Source: Shewanella chilikensis
GTDB taxonomy: Bacteria > Pseudomonadota > Gammaproteobacteria > Enterobacterales > Shewanellaceae
Direction: 5' to 3'
NCBI RefSeq assembly: GCF_002836945.1
Contig: NZ_NIJM01000015.1
Location: 26,348 to 90,347, forward strand
Length of the DNA: 64,000 bases
Below, in pieces: positions 44,509 to 53,772 of the stretch (positions are counted from its first letter, which is position 1; every line of letters begins with the position of its first letter). Position numbers and translations under genes: made by a program. The notes under the pieces were generated by a model. The model had not been told where the DNA came from. It saw only the letters and a program-made list of their open reading frames with translations, and searched no databases.

Positions 44509-45375
44509 TCAGTTGCTGAGCTGGCTCTGCAGCCGTCGTAGTACAGTCTTGATCTTACGGGTGTTGTCGGGACCCATACGTACCAGCATTTTCTGCGCGT
44601 TGGGCAGGGCTTCCAGTTTGGGATCGACAAACTTGTAGTTCACGCTGATGGCGTACAGCTCGATAGGATCTTCTATCACAGGGGTGGCCAACAGCACCTT
44701 GATGGCTTGTTGCATCCGCTCATCGAATTTGAGGTTGGGGTAACCCAGCTCATCGAAGGCCTGCTCCAGCAGTGGCGACAATTGACGGTAGGTGCTGAGC
44801 AACTGCTCGTCATTGAGGCCGGTGAGGAAGTCGGCGTAAAGGTCGTATCTGTGATAGCTATCCGGATCCAGATAGGTCTTGTTGGCAATTTCAGATACAG
44901 TGAAGGTGTCGCTCGGGCCTTTCATCGGACTGGTTTTACGGGCTAATTCACCTTGGGCCAGGTTATCGACAAACACCACGAACTGGCGTACCAGATCTTG
45001 TTCAACCAGCAGCGGCTCTATCTTCATACCATCGGCCATGGCCACGGCTTTTTCATGAACATATTCATCACTTTCGGACAGTGAAGGCAGAGGTTGTTCC
45101 GGCTCAACTTCGGGCTGAACCACTTCTGTTTCCGGCTCGGGCATGGTTTCAGGTTCTGGCACCTGAACTTGGGTTGGCAGCGGTTCGCTGGGCGCGGGTT
45201 CGGGAAGTTCAACCTGGGTGGGCTCTGCTGCTTGCTGCGGCTCTTGCTCACCGCTGAAATAGTAGTAGGCTCCTCCTGCAATCAGCAATACCAACACCAG
45301 TAGGATGATAGCAATGCCACTGTTGCCAGAGGATTTTTCCTGTGGCGCGATTCTATCTTCTTGATTAACTTGCAT
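44509..45375 (-). CDS. DUF3014 membrane-anchored protein
   Basis: 288 residues from ATG at 45375 (AAAGGAAAT upstream); the longer frame upstream lacks support. There is one transmembrane helix at about residues 24-42 (GIAIILLVLVLLIAGGAYYY), then a Pro/Glu-rich stretch at about 45-105 with repeated PEPE and EPE motifs, then a C-terminal globular domain (EKAVAMADGMKIEPLLVEQD through IKTVLRRLQS) of the DUF3014 type. It probably faces the periplasm. Function is unknown. It lies between recG and the pigment operon, separated from the latter by a perfect hairpin. Confidence 0.8.
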   Translation of the reverse strand: MQVNQEDRIAPQEKSSGNSGIAIILLVLVLLIAGGAYYYFSGEQEPQQAAEPTQVELPEPAPSEPLPTQVQVPEPETMPEPETEVVQPEVEPEQPLPSLSESDEYVHEKAVAMADGMKIEPLLVEQDLVRQFVVFVDNLAQGELARKTSPMKGPSDTFTVSEIANKTYLDPDSYHRYDLYADFLTGLNDEQLLSTYRQLSPLLEQAFDELGYPNLKFDERMQQAIKVLLATPVIEDPIELYAISVNYKFVDPKLEALPNAQKMLVRMGPDNTRKIKTVLRRLQSQLSN

Positions 45376-45563
45376 TGGATTTCCTTTCATTGATACCTGT
45401 GAGGCAGCGCTTCTCCCATTCTGCAAATATTGACCATCTTGTCCAGCTTTCGGCCATTTAGCAGCAAGATTTATTTGTGAAATAGTGCCAGTAGAGCAGA
45501 TCCTGTGGTGGCTGACTTGAACCCCGGTTGAACTCTTGGCACTTTTGTGACGTTTTTTGCGCA

Positions 45564-47639
45564 CTAGGCCTGAACATACTGCTGCCGGTCGCCCAGCCAG
45601 CGCTGAATGATGGCATCGACATTCTCCGGTGCCTGGCTCATTACATGACGGGCCAGTTTCTGGATGTGGGGAATAAGCGCCTGATCCCTGACCAAATCGG
45701 CCACTTTCATATCGGCTATACCTGTCTGGCGGGTGCCCAGCACCTCACCCGGGCCGCGGATTTCCAGATCTTTTTGGGCAATCACAAAGCCGTCGTTGCT
45801 CTGGCGCAATACCCCAAGCCGTTTGGTGGCCGTGTGTGACAACGGCGCCTTGTACAGCAGGACACAGTGGCTGGCCACGGCGCCGCGGCCGACCCGGCCG
45901 CGTAACTGGTGCAACTGCGCCAGCCCGAGCCGCTCCGGGTTCTCGATGATCATCAGACTGGCGTTGGGCACATCGACCCCCACTTCAATGACAGTGGTGG
46001 CCACCAACAACTTGAGTTCGCCGCGTTTGAAGCTATCCATGACTTGTTGTTTTTCGGCGCTCTTCATACGGCCATGTACCAGGCCTATGCTCAGCTCCGG
46101 CAGGGCAGCACGCAGTTCTTCGCAGGTGTCTTCGGCTGCCTGGCATTCAAGCACTTCGGATTCTTCGATAAGGGTGCAGACCCAGTAGGCCTGGCGACCG
46201 TCATTGAGCGCCGCCTGACGTACCCTGTCGATCACCTCCTGACGCCGACTGTCACTGATGGCCACTGTGGTGACCGGGGTACGCCCCGGCGGTAACTCGT
46301 CAATGATGGAGGTATCCAAATCCGCATAGGCGGTCATCGCCAGAGTGCGGGGAATAGGGGTCGCCGTCATGATCAGCTGGTGGGGATGAAAACCCTGGCT
46401 GATGCCTTTCTCTCTCAGCCCCAGGCGCTGATGTACGCCGAATCTGTGTTGCTCATCTATGATGATCAACGCCAGCTTGTGAAATTGTACCTGCTCTTGA
46501 AAGATGGCGTGAGTGCCTATCACCATGTGGGCACTGCCGGAGGCGATATCCTCCAGCGACTGGGCTCTGGCTTTGCCTTTGAGCTTACCCGCCAGCCAAC
46601 CGACCTTGAGCCCCAATGGCTCCAGCCATTGGCTGAAATTAATCGCATGTTGCTCGGCCAACAGCTCAGTGGGCGCCATCATGGCCACCTGATAACCGTT
46701 TTCTATCGCCTGCAGCGCCGCCATGGCCGCCACCAGGGTCTTGCCCGAGCCGACATCGCCCTGAACCAGGCGCATCATGGGTTGTGGCTTTTCAATATCA
46801 CGGCCGATATCTGCCACCACTCGCTGCTGCGCCCCCGTAGGTTTAAAGGGCAAGGCGGCGAGGAAGGGATTGAGTAAAGCGCCGGTGGCGGGCAAAGGCA
46901 CGGCTTTGTCATGATTACTGCGCTCTCTGAGTTTGAGCATAGACAGGTTATGTGCCAGCAGTTCTTCCTGCACCAGGCGTTGCTGCGCCGGGTGTTGCCC
47001 CTGTTCCAGACGGTAGATATCGACATCCGCCGGGGGCCTATGCAGGGTGCGCACCGCCTGGGCCAGACTTTGCTGATTGGGGCGCAGCGCCTCGGGCAGC
47101 AACTCTTGCAGTCCATCGTCCTGCAGCAGGTTTAGAGCCTGCTCGGTCAATTTCATCCAGCTGGCCTGCTTGAGCCCTTCAGTGGTGGGGTAGATGGGTG
47201 TCAGGGTCTCGCTGAGGTTGGGCGGTTCGTCGCCCTTGAGTATTTTGTAATCCGGATGAATGATCTCGGCCTGGTGGTTACCACGGCGTACTTCGCCGTA
47301 GGCTCTAATAGTCAGTCCTTGTTGCATGGCATTGCGCTGGGCGGCTGAGAAATTGAAGAACCTCAGGGTCATGGTGCCGCTGTCATCACGGACATTGCAG
47401 ATCAACATGCGCTTGCGGCCATTGATGATCTGGCTGGACTGAATTTCGGCTTCTATGGTGCCGTAGCTGCCGGGAGTGAGGCTGGCTATGGGGTAGATGC
47501 GGGTTCTGTCTTCGTAGCGCAGCGGCAGGTGGAACAGCAGATCCTGTACCGTGTTGATTCCGAGCTTGTGCAGTTTCTCAGCCATTTTAGCGGCTACGCC
47601 CTTGAGCTCGGTGATAGCAATAAGATCCAGTCTCTGCAA
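45564..47639 (-). CDS. recG: ATP-dependent DNA helicase RecG
   Basis: 691 residues, the expected RecG length. The N-terminal wedge domain (ELKGVAAKMAEKLHKLGINT, then QDLLFHLPLRYEDRT) is clear. The helicase motifs are present: VQGDVGSGKTLVAAMA (motif I), DEQHRFGVHQR (DEQH, motif II), TATPIPRTLAM (motif III) and QLRGRVGRG (motif VI). It reverses stalled forks and processes recombination intermediates. It starts at TTG, with no convenient ATG before the conserved region. In enteric bacteria recG follows spoT-trmH; here it is 6 kb away from trmH. Confidence 0.97.
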   Translation of the reverse strand: MQRLDLIAITELKGVAAKMAEKLHKLGINTVQDLLFHLPLRYEDRTRIYPIASLTPGSYGTIEAEIQSSQIINGRKRMLICNVRDDSGTMTLRFFNFSAAQRNAMQQGLTIRAYGEVRRGNHQAEIIHPDYKILKGDEPPNLSETLTPIYPTTEGLKQASWMKLTEQALNLLQDDGLQELLPEALRPNQQSLAQAVRTLHRPPADVDIYRLEQGQHPAQQRLVQEELLAHNLSMLKLRERSNHDKAVPLPATGALLNPFLAALPFKPTGAQQRVVADIGRDIEKPQPMMRLVQGDVGSGKTLVAAMAALQAIENGYQVAMMAPTELLAEQHAINFSQWLEPLGLKVGWLAGKLKGKARAQSLEDIASGSAHMVIGTHAIFQEQVQFHKLALIIIDEQHRFGVHQRLGLREKGISQGFHPHQLIMTATPIPRTLAMTAYADLDTSIIDELPPGRTPVTTVAISDSRRQEVIDRVRQAALNDGRQAYWVCTLIEESEVLECQAAEDTCEELRAALPELSIGLVHGRMKSAEKQQVMDSFKRGELKLLVATTVIEVGVDVPNASLMIIENPERLGLAQLHQLRGRVGRGAVASHCVLLYKAPLSHTATKRLGVLRQSNDGFVIAQKDLEIRGPGEVLGTRQTGIADMKVADLVRDQALIPHIQKLARHVMSQAPENVDAIIQRWLGDRQQYVQA

Positions 47640-47810
47640 ACCTTTAGCACCGGATTACTGTGAATTTATACATATACTATCAGAGAAATAGCCCTTGGCA
47701 ATGTGTTGCGTTTATCGGTTGGGTAAAGTGTGGCGCAATGGTGGCAGGGCTTCTGCCTGGGGGGCGAGTGTATGGCAAAAGCCCTGATATATTGGTGGCA
47801 GATTAATCTG

Positions 47811-48050
47811 TCAGCGCCACCAGTTCAGCAGGGTGACCAGGGGCTTTATCAGTAGCTGAACACTGCCTATTACAAACAGCCAGGCGCCGATAAGGGTGTG
47901 AACATCGGTGAGAAAAAAGAAGCTGCCCAGTAGAAAACAGAGCGCGACTATCAGGTCGCTTAGGGTATTGAACAAGGCGTGTTTGGGAAGAGGGGTGGCG
48001 GGGGCTTTGATATCTTGCTCGGCAAAATATCGCTGCTTACTGTCGATCAT
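47811..48050 (-). CDS. YrhK-domain small membrane protein
   Basis: A 79-residue protein with two hydrophobic helices: LFNTLSDLIVALCFLLGSFF and LIGAWLFVIGSVQLLIKPLV. The pattern matches the YrhK domain of unknown function. The start ATG at 48050 follows AAGGAAC. The hydrophilic N-terminus of about 25 residues is likely cytosolic. It lies alone between recG and a two-helix unknown protein, with AT-rich gaps of about 170 bp on each side that show no other feature. Confidence 0.7.
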   Translation of the reverse strand: MIDSKQRYFAEQDIKAPATPLPKHALFNTLSDLIVALCFLLGSFFFLTDVHTLIGAWLFVIGSVQLLIKPLVTLLNWWR

Positions 48051-48218
48051 GGTTCCTTCTTGGTAGTTATGATTTGCCGCGATACCTTAACGCTGCCATC
48101 CTCCGAGCGCAAATCTAATTCCCTTTGTTTTACGTGTATAAATATATCAACATAATCAGCTAATTAGGTTAACAACTTGCTCATTTTTTCGAGAGGCTTG
48201 GCTAAAGCGTAGCGTAGC

Positions 48219-48824
48219 TTAACGGCCCAGGCCTGAACCCTGGGTAACTGTTATTTCGCCGTTAAAGCCTATCAGTTCGGCGAGTGTTTGTGCGTAGGCT
48301 CTGGCCTTGTCTGTGGCCTGCTTTTGGGGTTTGAACAGGCCAAAACCGAGTCGCTCACGCTCAGCAAAACAGAGTACCACGCTGACACTTATGAGCTCTT
48401 CGTCAGTCAGGTGTTCAAGCATGTGACTTCTGGATCTTTCGTTATGGGTATTGCGTTGCAGCTCTATGCGGCAGAGTTGACTGAGAGGCTTGCTTTTTCT
48501 GCCTCGGAAGAAGCAGCCCTGTTGCAGATCCAGGGTAACGGGTTTGAGCAGGCGGTAGAGGTTCAGGCCCATGATGATGCCGCTGAGCCCCAGCACTATG
48601 GCTATGATGGCAGTTGTAAACCAAGTGTCCTGTTTGGTGGGGTCCAACACCAGTACTCCCAGTATTCCGGCAAGCATCGCCAGTAGTCCCCAAAGCGCGT
48701 ATTTCAGTTGCGTTTGCCTGCTGCGCCAGATGAGTTTTAACTTGCCCGGCTCGGCTTTGAGCTCTGTCATCAGCATATGCTGCTGATATTGGCAGAGCCT
48801 GGCCTGCTGTGGGTTTTTGGTCAT
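48219..48824 (-). CDS. Unknown two-helix membrane protein
   Basis: A 201-residue protein that I do not recognise. A basic N-terminal region (LKLIWRSRQTQLKYALWG) is followed by two transmembrane helices (about residues 40-62 and 70-92), with LYRLLKPVTLDLQQGCFF after them. The rest is a soluble, likely cytosolic domain with many charged residues and no catalytic signature. It could be a PH-like or stress-related membrane protein, but I see no proof. Base composition is like its neighbours, and it may belong to a small group of lone genes in this stretch. Confidence 0.6.
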   Translation of the reverse strand: MTKNPQQARLCQYQQHMLMTELKAEPGKLKLIWRSRQTQLKYALWGLLAMLAGILGVLVLDPTKQDTWFTTAIIAIVLGLSGIIMGLNLYRLLKPVTLDLQQGCFFRGRKSKPLSQLCRIELQRNTHNERSRSHMLEHLTDEELISVSVVLCFAERERLGFGLFKPQKQATDKARAYAQTLAELIGFNGEITVTQGSGLGR

Positions 48825-48869
48825 AAAATGGTCACCATGAAATCAGTAGTTTGTCGTAAAACCCAGTGC

Positions 48870-49238
48870 TTAAGCCAGCAGGTTCGAGTGAGCCGCTATC
48901 AGTTGCCAGCCGCTTGTCCTGTGCAGCCAAACCCGGGTAAAGCGAAAACGGCCGTTGGTCGGCGTTTTGGCATAGCTGCCCTGAATATTCACCTCTGCCG
49001 ATACTATCGCAGTCTCCTGATGCAGCCGTATCTCTTCGGCCAGGGTGTCTATCCGAGTGATATTGAGCAGGCCTGAGCTGTGGGCATGCAGATCCTCTGC
49101 TTTGCCGAGCACTTGCCCCAGGTGATTGGTGAATATCAGTTGAGGCGACAACAGTCTATCCAGCAAATTGATATCCGAATTCAACATGGCGCTACGCAGT
49201 TGGCTTTCCAGTTGCTGAATGTCTGAGATGTGATTCAT
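48870..49238 (-). CDS. SnoaL/NTF2-like (DUF4440-type) protein
   Basis: 122 residues from ATG at 49238; upstream codons give an unlikely extension. It is a compact alpha+beta protein: LESQLRSAMLNSDINLLDRL, LIFTNHLGQVLGKAEDL and RFTRVWLHRTSGWQLIAAHS, in the order typical of NTF2/SnoaL-like DUF4440 proteins, which include small ketosteroid-isomerase-like enzymes. A pocket exists in the fold, but the ligand is not known here. It lies about 46 bases from neighbouring minus-strand genes on either side. Confidence 0.75.
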   Translation of the reverse strand: MNHISDIQQLESQLRSAMLNSDINLLDRLLSPQLIFTNHLGQVLGKAEDLHAHSSGLLNITRIDTLAEEIRLHQETAIVSAEVNIQGSYAKTPTNGRFRFTRVWLHRTSGWQLIAAHSNLLA

Positions 49239-49284
49239 GGTTATTCCCAAGGCCTGATGAGTGACGGCAAAGAGGCAAGAAGGT

Positions 49285-49752
49285 TTAAAAAATACTGACT
49301 TTGGCACACTTGCCACAGTACCAGGAGTTCTGCCATTGATTCAGCGCCGCCTGGTATTGCTGCATCGACTTTCGCCCTCCCAAGTAGTTCTTCCACAGCC
49401 AATCGGCGCTCAGGATCAGAGTAAAGCAGGAGACAAAAAAGCACAGCACTCCCAGCCAAAAACTGCTCCAGTTGCTGCCTGCCTGAAACCCCAGGTAGCC
49501 GCCCAAGAGTAGCCCGGGGAAAGCCGCCAGAAATAGCACCAAGGGCTGAGGGTCAGATGGCGGCGAGCAGCGCTTGGCCAGTTCGGTTTGCAGTTGGGCG
49601 CTACCCTTGAGTTTTTGTTTTCCATGCACTGAGAAGGGTTGGTTGTTCCACACGGGTTTGGCCGAAGCGCGGACTGAAACTTCTGTTGTTCCTTCGGCAT
49701 GAATGGCTTTGAAATGTCTGATACTGTCTGAGCCGCAATGTCTGCAACGCAT
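49285..49752 (-). CDS. Zinc-ribbon-like membrane protein of unknown function
   Basis: A 155-residue protein with a zinc ribbon split across the two ends: MRCRHCGSDSIRH at the N-terminus and WYCGKCAKVSIF at the C-terminus. Two hydrophobic segments in the middle (LVLFLAAFPGLLLGGYLGFQ and FWLGVLCFFVSCFTLILSAD) suggest a membrane hairpin. Both Cys pairs would then face the cytosol and could meet to bind one zinc. Function is unknown. It has AAGGAGAAT 6 bases upstream of the ATG, so translation looks real. Confidence 0.65.
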   Translation of the reverse strand: MRCRHCGSDSIRHFKAIHAEGTTEVSVRASAKPVWNNQPFSVHGKQKLKGSAQLQTELAKRCSPPSDPQPLVLFLAAFPGLLLGGYLGFQAGSNWSSFWLGVLCFFVSCFTLILSADWLWKNYLGGRKSMQQYQAALNQWQNSWYCGKCAKVSIF

Positions 49753-49776
49753 TGATTATTCTCCTTAACTTAGACT

Positions 49777-50047
49777 AACCGGATCCCTGATTCTTCTCGT
49801 CCAAACAACAGCCTTCGGATAACAAGCCTTTGCTGGTCGCCGAGTCATGGTAAAGCTTTTAGCCTCAGCGGTGAACCCCGAGATGCCACGCTTTCGGACC
49901 GAGCGACTTCGGCTTAATAAATTCAAGTGAACCGGCATTAATGGAAATATAACAGTGAAATTTATCGGGCGTGTTGACCCTAAAAAGCTAACCCATTTTA
50001 GGATGGGACAGCGCTTCACTCCCGATACTCGCAGAAGGGAACCGGTT
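49777..50047. repeat. Candidate short inverted-repeat element in gene-free stretch
   Basis: The 594-bp gap between 49753 and 50346 holds no convincing gene. Within it, AACCGGATCCCT at 49777 and AGGGAACCGGTT at 50036 form an 11-of-12 inverted pair bounding 271 bp, like the ends of a MITE. No target duplication is visible. An 84-codon frame at 49765-50019 on the minus strand lies within it and is rich in Arg, Lys and Ser, with no family likeness. The rest (50048-50340) shows nothing else. Confidence 0.35.
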
Positions 50048-50346
50048 TTTGCCTGTTTTGGCCACAGCGATTGATAGTCGGCCTTGGTTTCCTAAAGCCC
50101 TGCGATTGAGGCCCGGGAGCTCAGGATACAGGTCACTGCACAAGGTAAGGGAGTTGTGTTTGTTTGAGCGCCTTTATCACCAGTGTCTTACTGATTTTTC
50201 CAAAGAGAAAAACATCCAACAACCGAGTAACTTACTCTCCGAAAAACTAACCTCAAGTTGTGAGCGCCTGCATAGTTAAATTGATTAACCTGAGTAGAAT
50301 CCGCGCGCCAATAACATATGCGTAAACTTTATTTGGGGAGATATTG

Positions 50347-50868
50347 ATGAAGTTGAGTAAAGTCGGTCTGGGAGTCACTCTGTTGCTCTGCTCGCAACTG
50401 GCGGGTTGTATGGGGCAGATGGGGCTTTCAGGCATGTTGACCAAAGGCAATTTGAGTGCGGTGGATAACCGTTACGGCCGCGCCGGTTTGTACGTGCTGC
50501 TGGCGCCTGTCTATGGTATTACTGCCGCCGCCGATCTGTTTATTTTCAACAGTATTGAGTTTTGGACAGGCAAGAACCCTATTACCGGCAAGTCTCCGGC
50601 TTTGGTGGATATGCCGGCCGATGCCGTTTTCAAGATCAATCATAAACTGGATAAGGATCTGACCACTGCCCCGGTCAAACTGAGCCGTGCCAGCATCTCA
50701 GCCATAGATGACAATACCCTGGCGATGACATTGAGCTATGAAGATGGCTCCGAGCAGGTAATGCTGGGGCGCAAGCAGGGGGAGATGGTGGACTTTTATC
50801 TGGATCAGCAATTCATTGCCAGTGTCAGCATAGCTGAAATGGAAAGTTATGTAGCGGCTCGCTCCTGA
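50347..50868 (+). CDS. DUF3332 lipoprotein
   Basis: A 173-residue protein with lipobox LLCSQLAGC near residue 18. The motif block NRYGRAGLYVLLAPVYGITA, then ADLFIFNSIEFWTGKNPITG, then KSPALVDMP is the core of the DUF3332 family of gammaproteobacterial lipoproteins. The domain includes a hydrophobic hairpin that may touch the membrane. The ATG has GGGGAGA about 8 bases upstream; a TTG one codon before is not preferred. Its role is unknown. A long, perfect-stem terminator follows. Confidence 0.85.
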   Translation: MKLSKVGLGVTLLLCSQLAGCMGQMGLSGMLTKGNLSAVDNRYGRAGLYVLLAPVYGITAAADLFIFNSIEFWTGKNPITGKSPALVDMPADAVFKINHKLDKDLTTAPVKLSRASISAIDDNTLAMTLSYEDGSEQVMLGRKQGEMVDFYLDQQFIASVSIAEMESYVAARS

Positions 50869-50904
50869 GCGCTCTTGGGCTGCTTTGCCCCTTAACTTGA
50901 TGAT

Positions 50905-50954
50905 ATCCCGGGTTTTGACTATTCATTCTAGACGTCAAAACCCGGGATTTTTTT
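50905..50954. terminator. Strong terminator after DUF3332 gene
   Basis: ATCCCGGGTTTTGAC at 50905-50919 pairs perfectly with GTCAAAACCCGGGAT at 50934-50948, a 15-bp stem, followed by TTTTTT. It closes the + strand gene and faces the convergent antiporter gene. Confidence 0.9.
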
Positions 50955-51018
50955 ATGCTACTGCGGCTTGGCAACAAAGCTTTTCAGAACCATTCAATTG
51001 CCAGTTGCGTAGTCAGAT

Positions 51019-51948
51019 TCAGGCGCTGGCGTGGGTGACCAGATAGCCCATATAGCCGCAGTAACCCAGCAATAATATGGCGCCTTCGCGACGACCGATA
51101 CGAAATCCGCTCCAGGCAAAGGGCAACACCAACAGTGCCAGGGTTAGCATCACGCTGAAGTCCAGGCTGCTGAAGCCGGCAGAGCTGATGGGGTGCACCA
51201 GGGCCGTGACCCCGAGGATCCCCAGCAGGTTGAACAGGTTGGAGCCAACCACATTCCCTATGGCGATATCGCTCTGGCCCTTGAGAGCCGCCAGAATCGA
51301 GGTCACCAATTCCGGCATGCTGGTGCCTATGGCAATAATGGTCAGGCCGATCACTACTTCGCTGATGCCGAAGGTACGGGCCAACTCGACCGCACCATCG
51401 ACAAACAGTATGCCGCCGCCCACCAACATGCCGATACCGGCGATGATAAACAGCAGCGACAGCAGAGGGTTTTTGGGGCCTTCAATAGGTTCATCTGTAT
51501 CTTCGCCCTTGCTGCTGAAATAGCTGAGCAGCAGATAGCCTACCAGTAAGCTGGTCAGCACGGCGCCATCAATCAGGCTCAGTTCACCGTCGAGTACCAG
51601 CAGCCACATCAGAATAGAGGCGCCTATCATCAGCGGAATGTCGCGTCTTACCATCTGTGTCTGCACCCCGATCGGGCGGATCAGTGCGGTCAGCGCCAGG
51701 ATCAGACCGATATTGGCGATATTGGAGCCCACTACGTTACCCAGGGCAATGCCCGGGCTACCGGCCAGTGCTGACTTAACGCTCACTGCCAGCTCGGGCG
51801 CGCTGGTGCCGAAGGCGACGATAGTCAGGCCGATCACCAGCGGGGCGATTCCCAGGCGCAGGGCGATGACGCTGGCGCCGCGAACCAAGGCTTCGGCTCC
51901 CAGAGTCAAAATTAAGAAGCCGCCGAGAATAGAGAGTGCAATCAACAT
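51019..51948 (-). CDS. Calcium/sodium antiporter, CaCA family (YrbG-like)
   Basis: A 309-residue protein of ten helices in two similar halves. The alpha-1 repeat is LTIVAFGTSAPELAVSVKSA with GNVVGSNIANIG. The alpha-2 repeat is LTIIAIGTSMPELVTSILAA with GNVVGSNLFNLLG. The Glu in each PEL and the Ser in GSN are the ion ligands of the CaCA family. It exchanges sodium or protons for calcium at the inner membrane. It is monocistronic in appearance, with a divergent-free 170-bp region towards the acyl-CoA synthetase gene terminator. Confidence 0.92.
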   Translation of the reverse strand: MLIALSILGGFLILTLGAEALVRGASVIALRLGIAPLVIGLTIVAFGTSAPELAVSVKSALAGSPGIALGNVVGSNIANIGLILALTALIRPIGVQTQMVRRDIPLMIGASILMWLLVLDGELSLIDGAVLTSLLVGYLLLSYFSSKGEDTDEPIEGPKNPLLSLLFIIAGIGMLVGGGILFVDGAVELARTFGISEVVIGLTIIAIGTSMPELVTSILAALKGQSDIAIGNVVGSNLFNLLGILGVTALVHPISSAGFSSLDFSVMLTLALLVLPFAWSGFRIGRREGAILLLGYCGYMGYLVTHASA

Positions 51949-52065
51949 TGAAAACCGCTTTTCCTGTCAGTAAGGTGCCATGCAGAACGGCACCGATGAA
52001 TGTGTTTGGGCTGCCAGCATAAGGTTTTTCCTCCCGAAGGCAACCTCTTTTTGACAGAATATGTC

Positions 52066-52091
52066 ATAAAAATCCCGGCCGGAGCCGGGAT
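52066..52091 (-). terminator. Terminator of AMP-binding synthetase gene
   Basis: Read on the minus strand, ATCCCGGC - TCCG - GCCGGGAT is followed by TTTTTA. It lies about 25 bases beyond the stop codon at 52117. Confidence 0.82.
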
Positions 52092-52116
52092 GATCAGATA
52101 AACCAGGATGAGGGCT

Positions 52117-53772
52117 TTAGATTTCGTCTTCCCAGACGACCTTGGCGCCACGGATGTCTTCCATCCGGCTGGCGTATCTGTTCTCCAACACATGGCGCTT
52201 GATTTTCAGCGTCGGAGTCAGCACATCGTTTTCTATGGTCCAGGGCTCCTTGACCACCAGAACCGCTTCCACGGTTTCATGGGATTCCAGGTTGGGGTTA
52301 ACCGCATCCACAGTGGCCTTGAGCGAGGCGCGCACCTCTTCTCTGGCTTGCAGCGCCGCCCCTTCAGAGAGTTGCACCAAAGCCACAGGGTGAGGCAGTC
52401 CCAGGCCGATGACACAGATAAGCTCCACATGGGGATCCTGCGCCAGCTTACGTTCAATTGGCACTGGCGCCACATACTTGCCCTTGGCGGTCTTGAAGTT
52501 ATCCTTGACCCGGCCTGTGATGCTGACGCAACCGTCGGCATCTATGGCGCAGAGATCGCCGGTGAGGAAGAAGCCCTCTTCATCGAAGGCGGCGGCTGTG
52601 GCTTCCGGCGCCTTGTAGTATTCACGCATCAATCCCGGGCTTTTCACCAGCAGTTCGCCATTGGCCGCCTGTTTGACCTCGCAGCCGATCACCGGCTTGC
52701 CGACTGTGCCTATCTTGCTGGCATCGAAGGGGAAGTTGATGATTGAGTAGGCGCAGTTTTCTGTCATGCCCCAGGCTTCGCAGATATCCAAACCTATGCT
52801 GTGATACCACTCCACCAGTGACGGAGGTATGGGCGCCGAACCTGAACCGAGCAAACGACACTTGTCCAGCCCCAGTCCTTTATGGATCTTGCGTTTGACC
52901 AGATGGCTGATGAGGGGGATCTTCAGCAGCAGATTGAGCCTGGCGTAGCCGACCTTATCGATAATGTTCTTCTGGAACAGGGTCCACAGCCGAGGCACCG
53001 AGAAGAACACGGTTGGCCGCATTCGCTGCACATCGGCAACAAAGCTGTCGAGGCTTTCGACAAAGGCAACGCAGGAGCCGGAATAGAAGGAGGAACCCTC
53101 TATCGCCACCCGTTCTGTGATATGGGCCAGCGGCAGGTAGGACAACAGTCTGTCTTTTCCATCTGTCTTGAGATCGCGCACCACGGCATTACAGGTCCAG
53201 CCGTAGCTGCCGAAGGTTTGGATGGCGCCCTTGGGCTTGCCGGTGGAACCTGAGGTGTAGATCAGCGTCATCACCTGCTCGGCCTCGGGATAAGGGGCAT
53301 CCACCAGAGGTGTACCGAGATTCAACAGCTGCTGCCATTGATATTGAGCCGGCATGGTGTCATAAGGCATCGCCAGGCGCAGAATATCACCGCCGACACC
53401 GGCTTCCTGATCGGCCCAGTGATCCAGCTTCCCCAGCATGATGGCCTTACAGCCACTGTGTTCCAGCACGTAGCGTATGGTATCGGCATTGGCCGTGGGG
53501 TAGATGGGCACACTGATATAGCCGCCGTGCATCAGCGCCAGGTCGGTAATGAACCACTCGGCGCAGTTTTTTGACAGCACGGCTATCTTATCGCCGGGTT
53601 GCAGCCCCAAGTGACGCAGGCCGCCGCAGAGTTGTTGCACCTTGGCCTGTACCTGACGCCAGGTCAGATCCTGATATTGGCCGTTGATCGGCTGCCTGAG
53701 ATAGATCTCATCGCCTTGAGTCTCTACCCAGTGGTCGAGCATTTCCACCGGGCTCTTGAATGATGCTTCCAT
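52117..53772 (-). CDS. Long-chain acyl-CoA synthetase, FAA1-like
   Basis: A 551-residue AMP-forming enzyme. The P-loop is MTLIYTSGSTGKPKGAIQTF near residue 170, the A5 motif is CEAWGMTENCAYSIINFPFD near 335, GDLCAIDADGCVSITGRVKD near 410 holds the Asp and Arg of the A7/A8 region, and KTAKGKYVAP follows. This is the COG1022/FAA1 type, which activates long-chain fatty acids as CoA esters at the inner face of the membrane. It is not part of the pigment cluster. The ATG at 53772 has GGGGACACC upstream, and the gene stands alone. Confidence 0.9.
   Translation of the reverse strand: MEASFKSPVEMLDHWVETQGDEIYLRQPINGQYQDLTWRQVQAKVQQLCGGLRHLGLQPGDKIAVLSKNCAEWFITDLALMHGGYISVPIYPTANADTIRYVLEHSGCKAIMLGKLDHWADQEAGVGGDILRLAMPYDTMPAQYQWQQLLNLGTPLVDAPYPEAEQVMTLIYTSGSTGKPKGAIQTFGSYGWTCNAVVRDLKTDGKDRLLSYLPLAHITERVAIEGSSFYSGSCVAFVESLDSFVADVQRMRPTVFFSVPRLWTLFQKNIIDKVGYARLNLLLKIPLISHLVKRKIHKGLGLDKCRLLGSGSAPIPPSLVEWYHSIGLDICEAWGMTENCAYSIINFPFDASKIGTVGKPVIGCEVKQAANGELLVKSPGLMREYYKAPEATAAAFDEEGFFLTGDLCAIDADGCVSITGRVKDNFKTAKGKYVAPVPIERKLAQDPHVELICVIGLGLPHPVALVQLSEGAALQAREEVRASLKATVDAVNPNLESHETVEAVLVVKEPWTIENDVLTPTLKIKRHVLENRYASRMEDIRGAKVVWEDEI

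Noticed and set aside
45094..45303. Proline/glutamate-coding stretch as a possible DNA repeat or separate gene
   Set aside because: The repetition is at the protein level (PEPE-type linker of the DUF3014 protein); the DNA units are not regular.
49765..50019. 84-codon frame on the minus strand
   Set aside because: It has no ribosome site or family likeness, is strongly basic, and lies within a candidate inverted-repeat element.
50049..50279. 76-codon frame on the + strand upstream of the DUF3332 gene
   Set aside because: It has a composition unlike a protein and no ribosome site; treated as non-coding.
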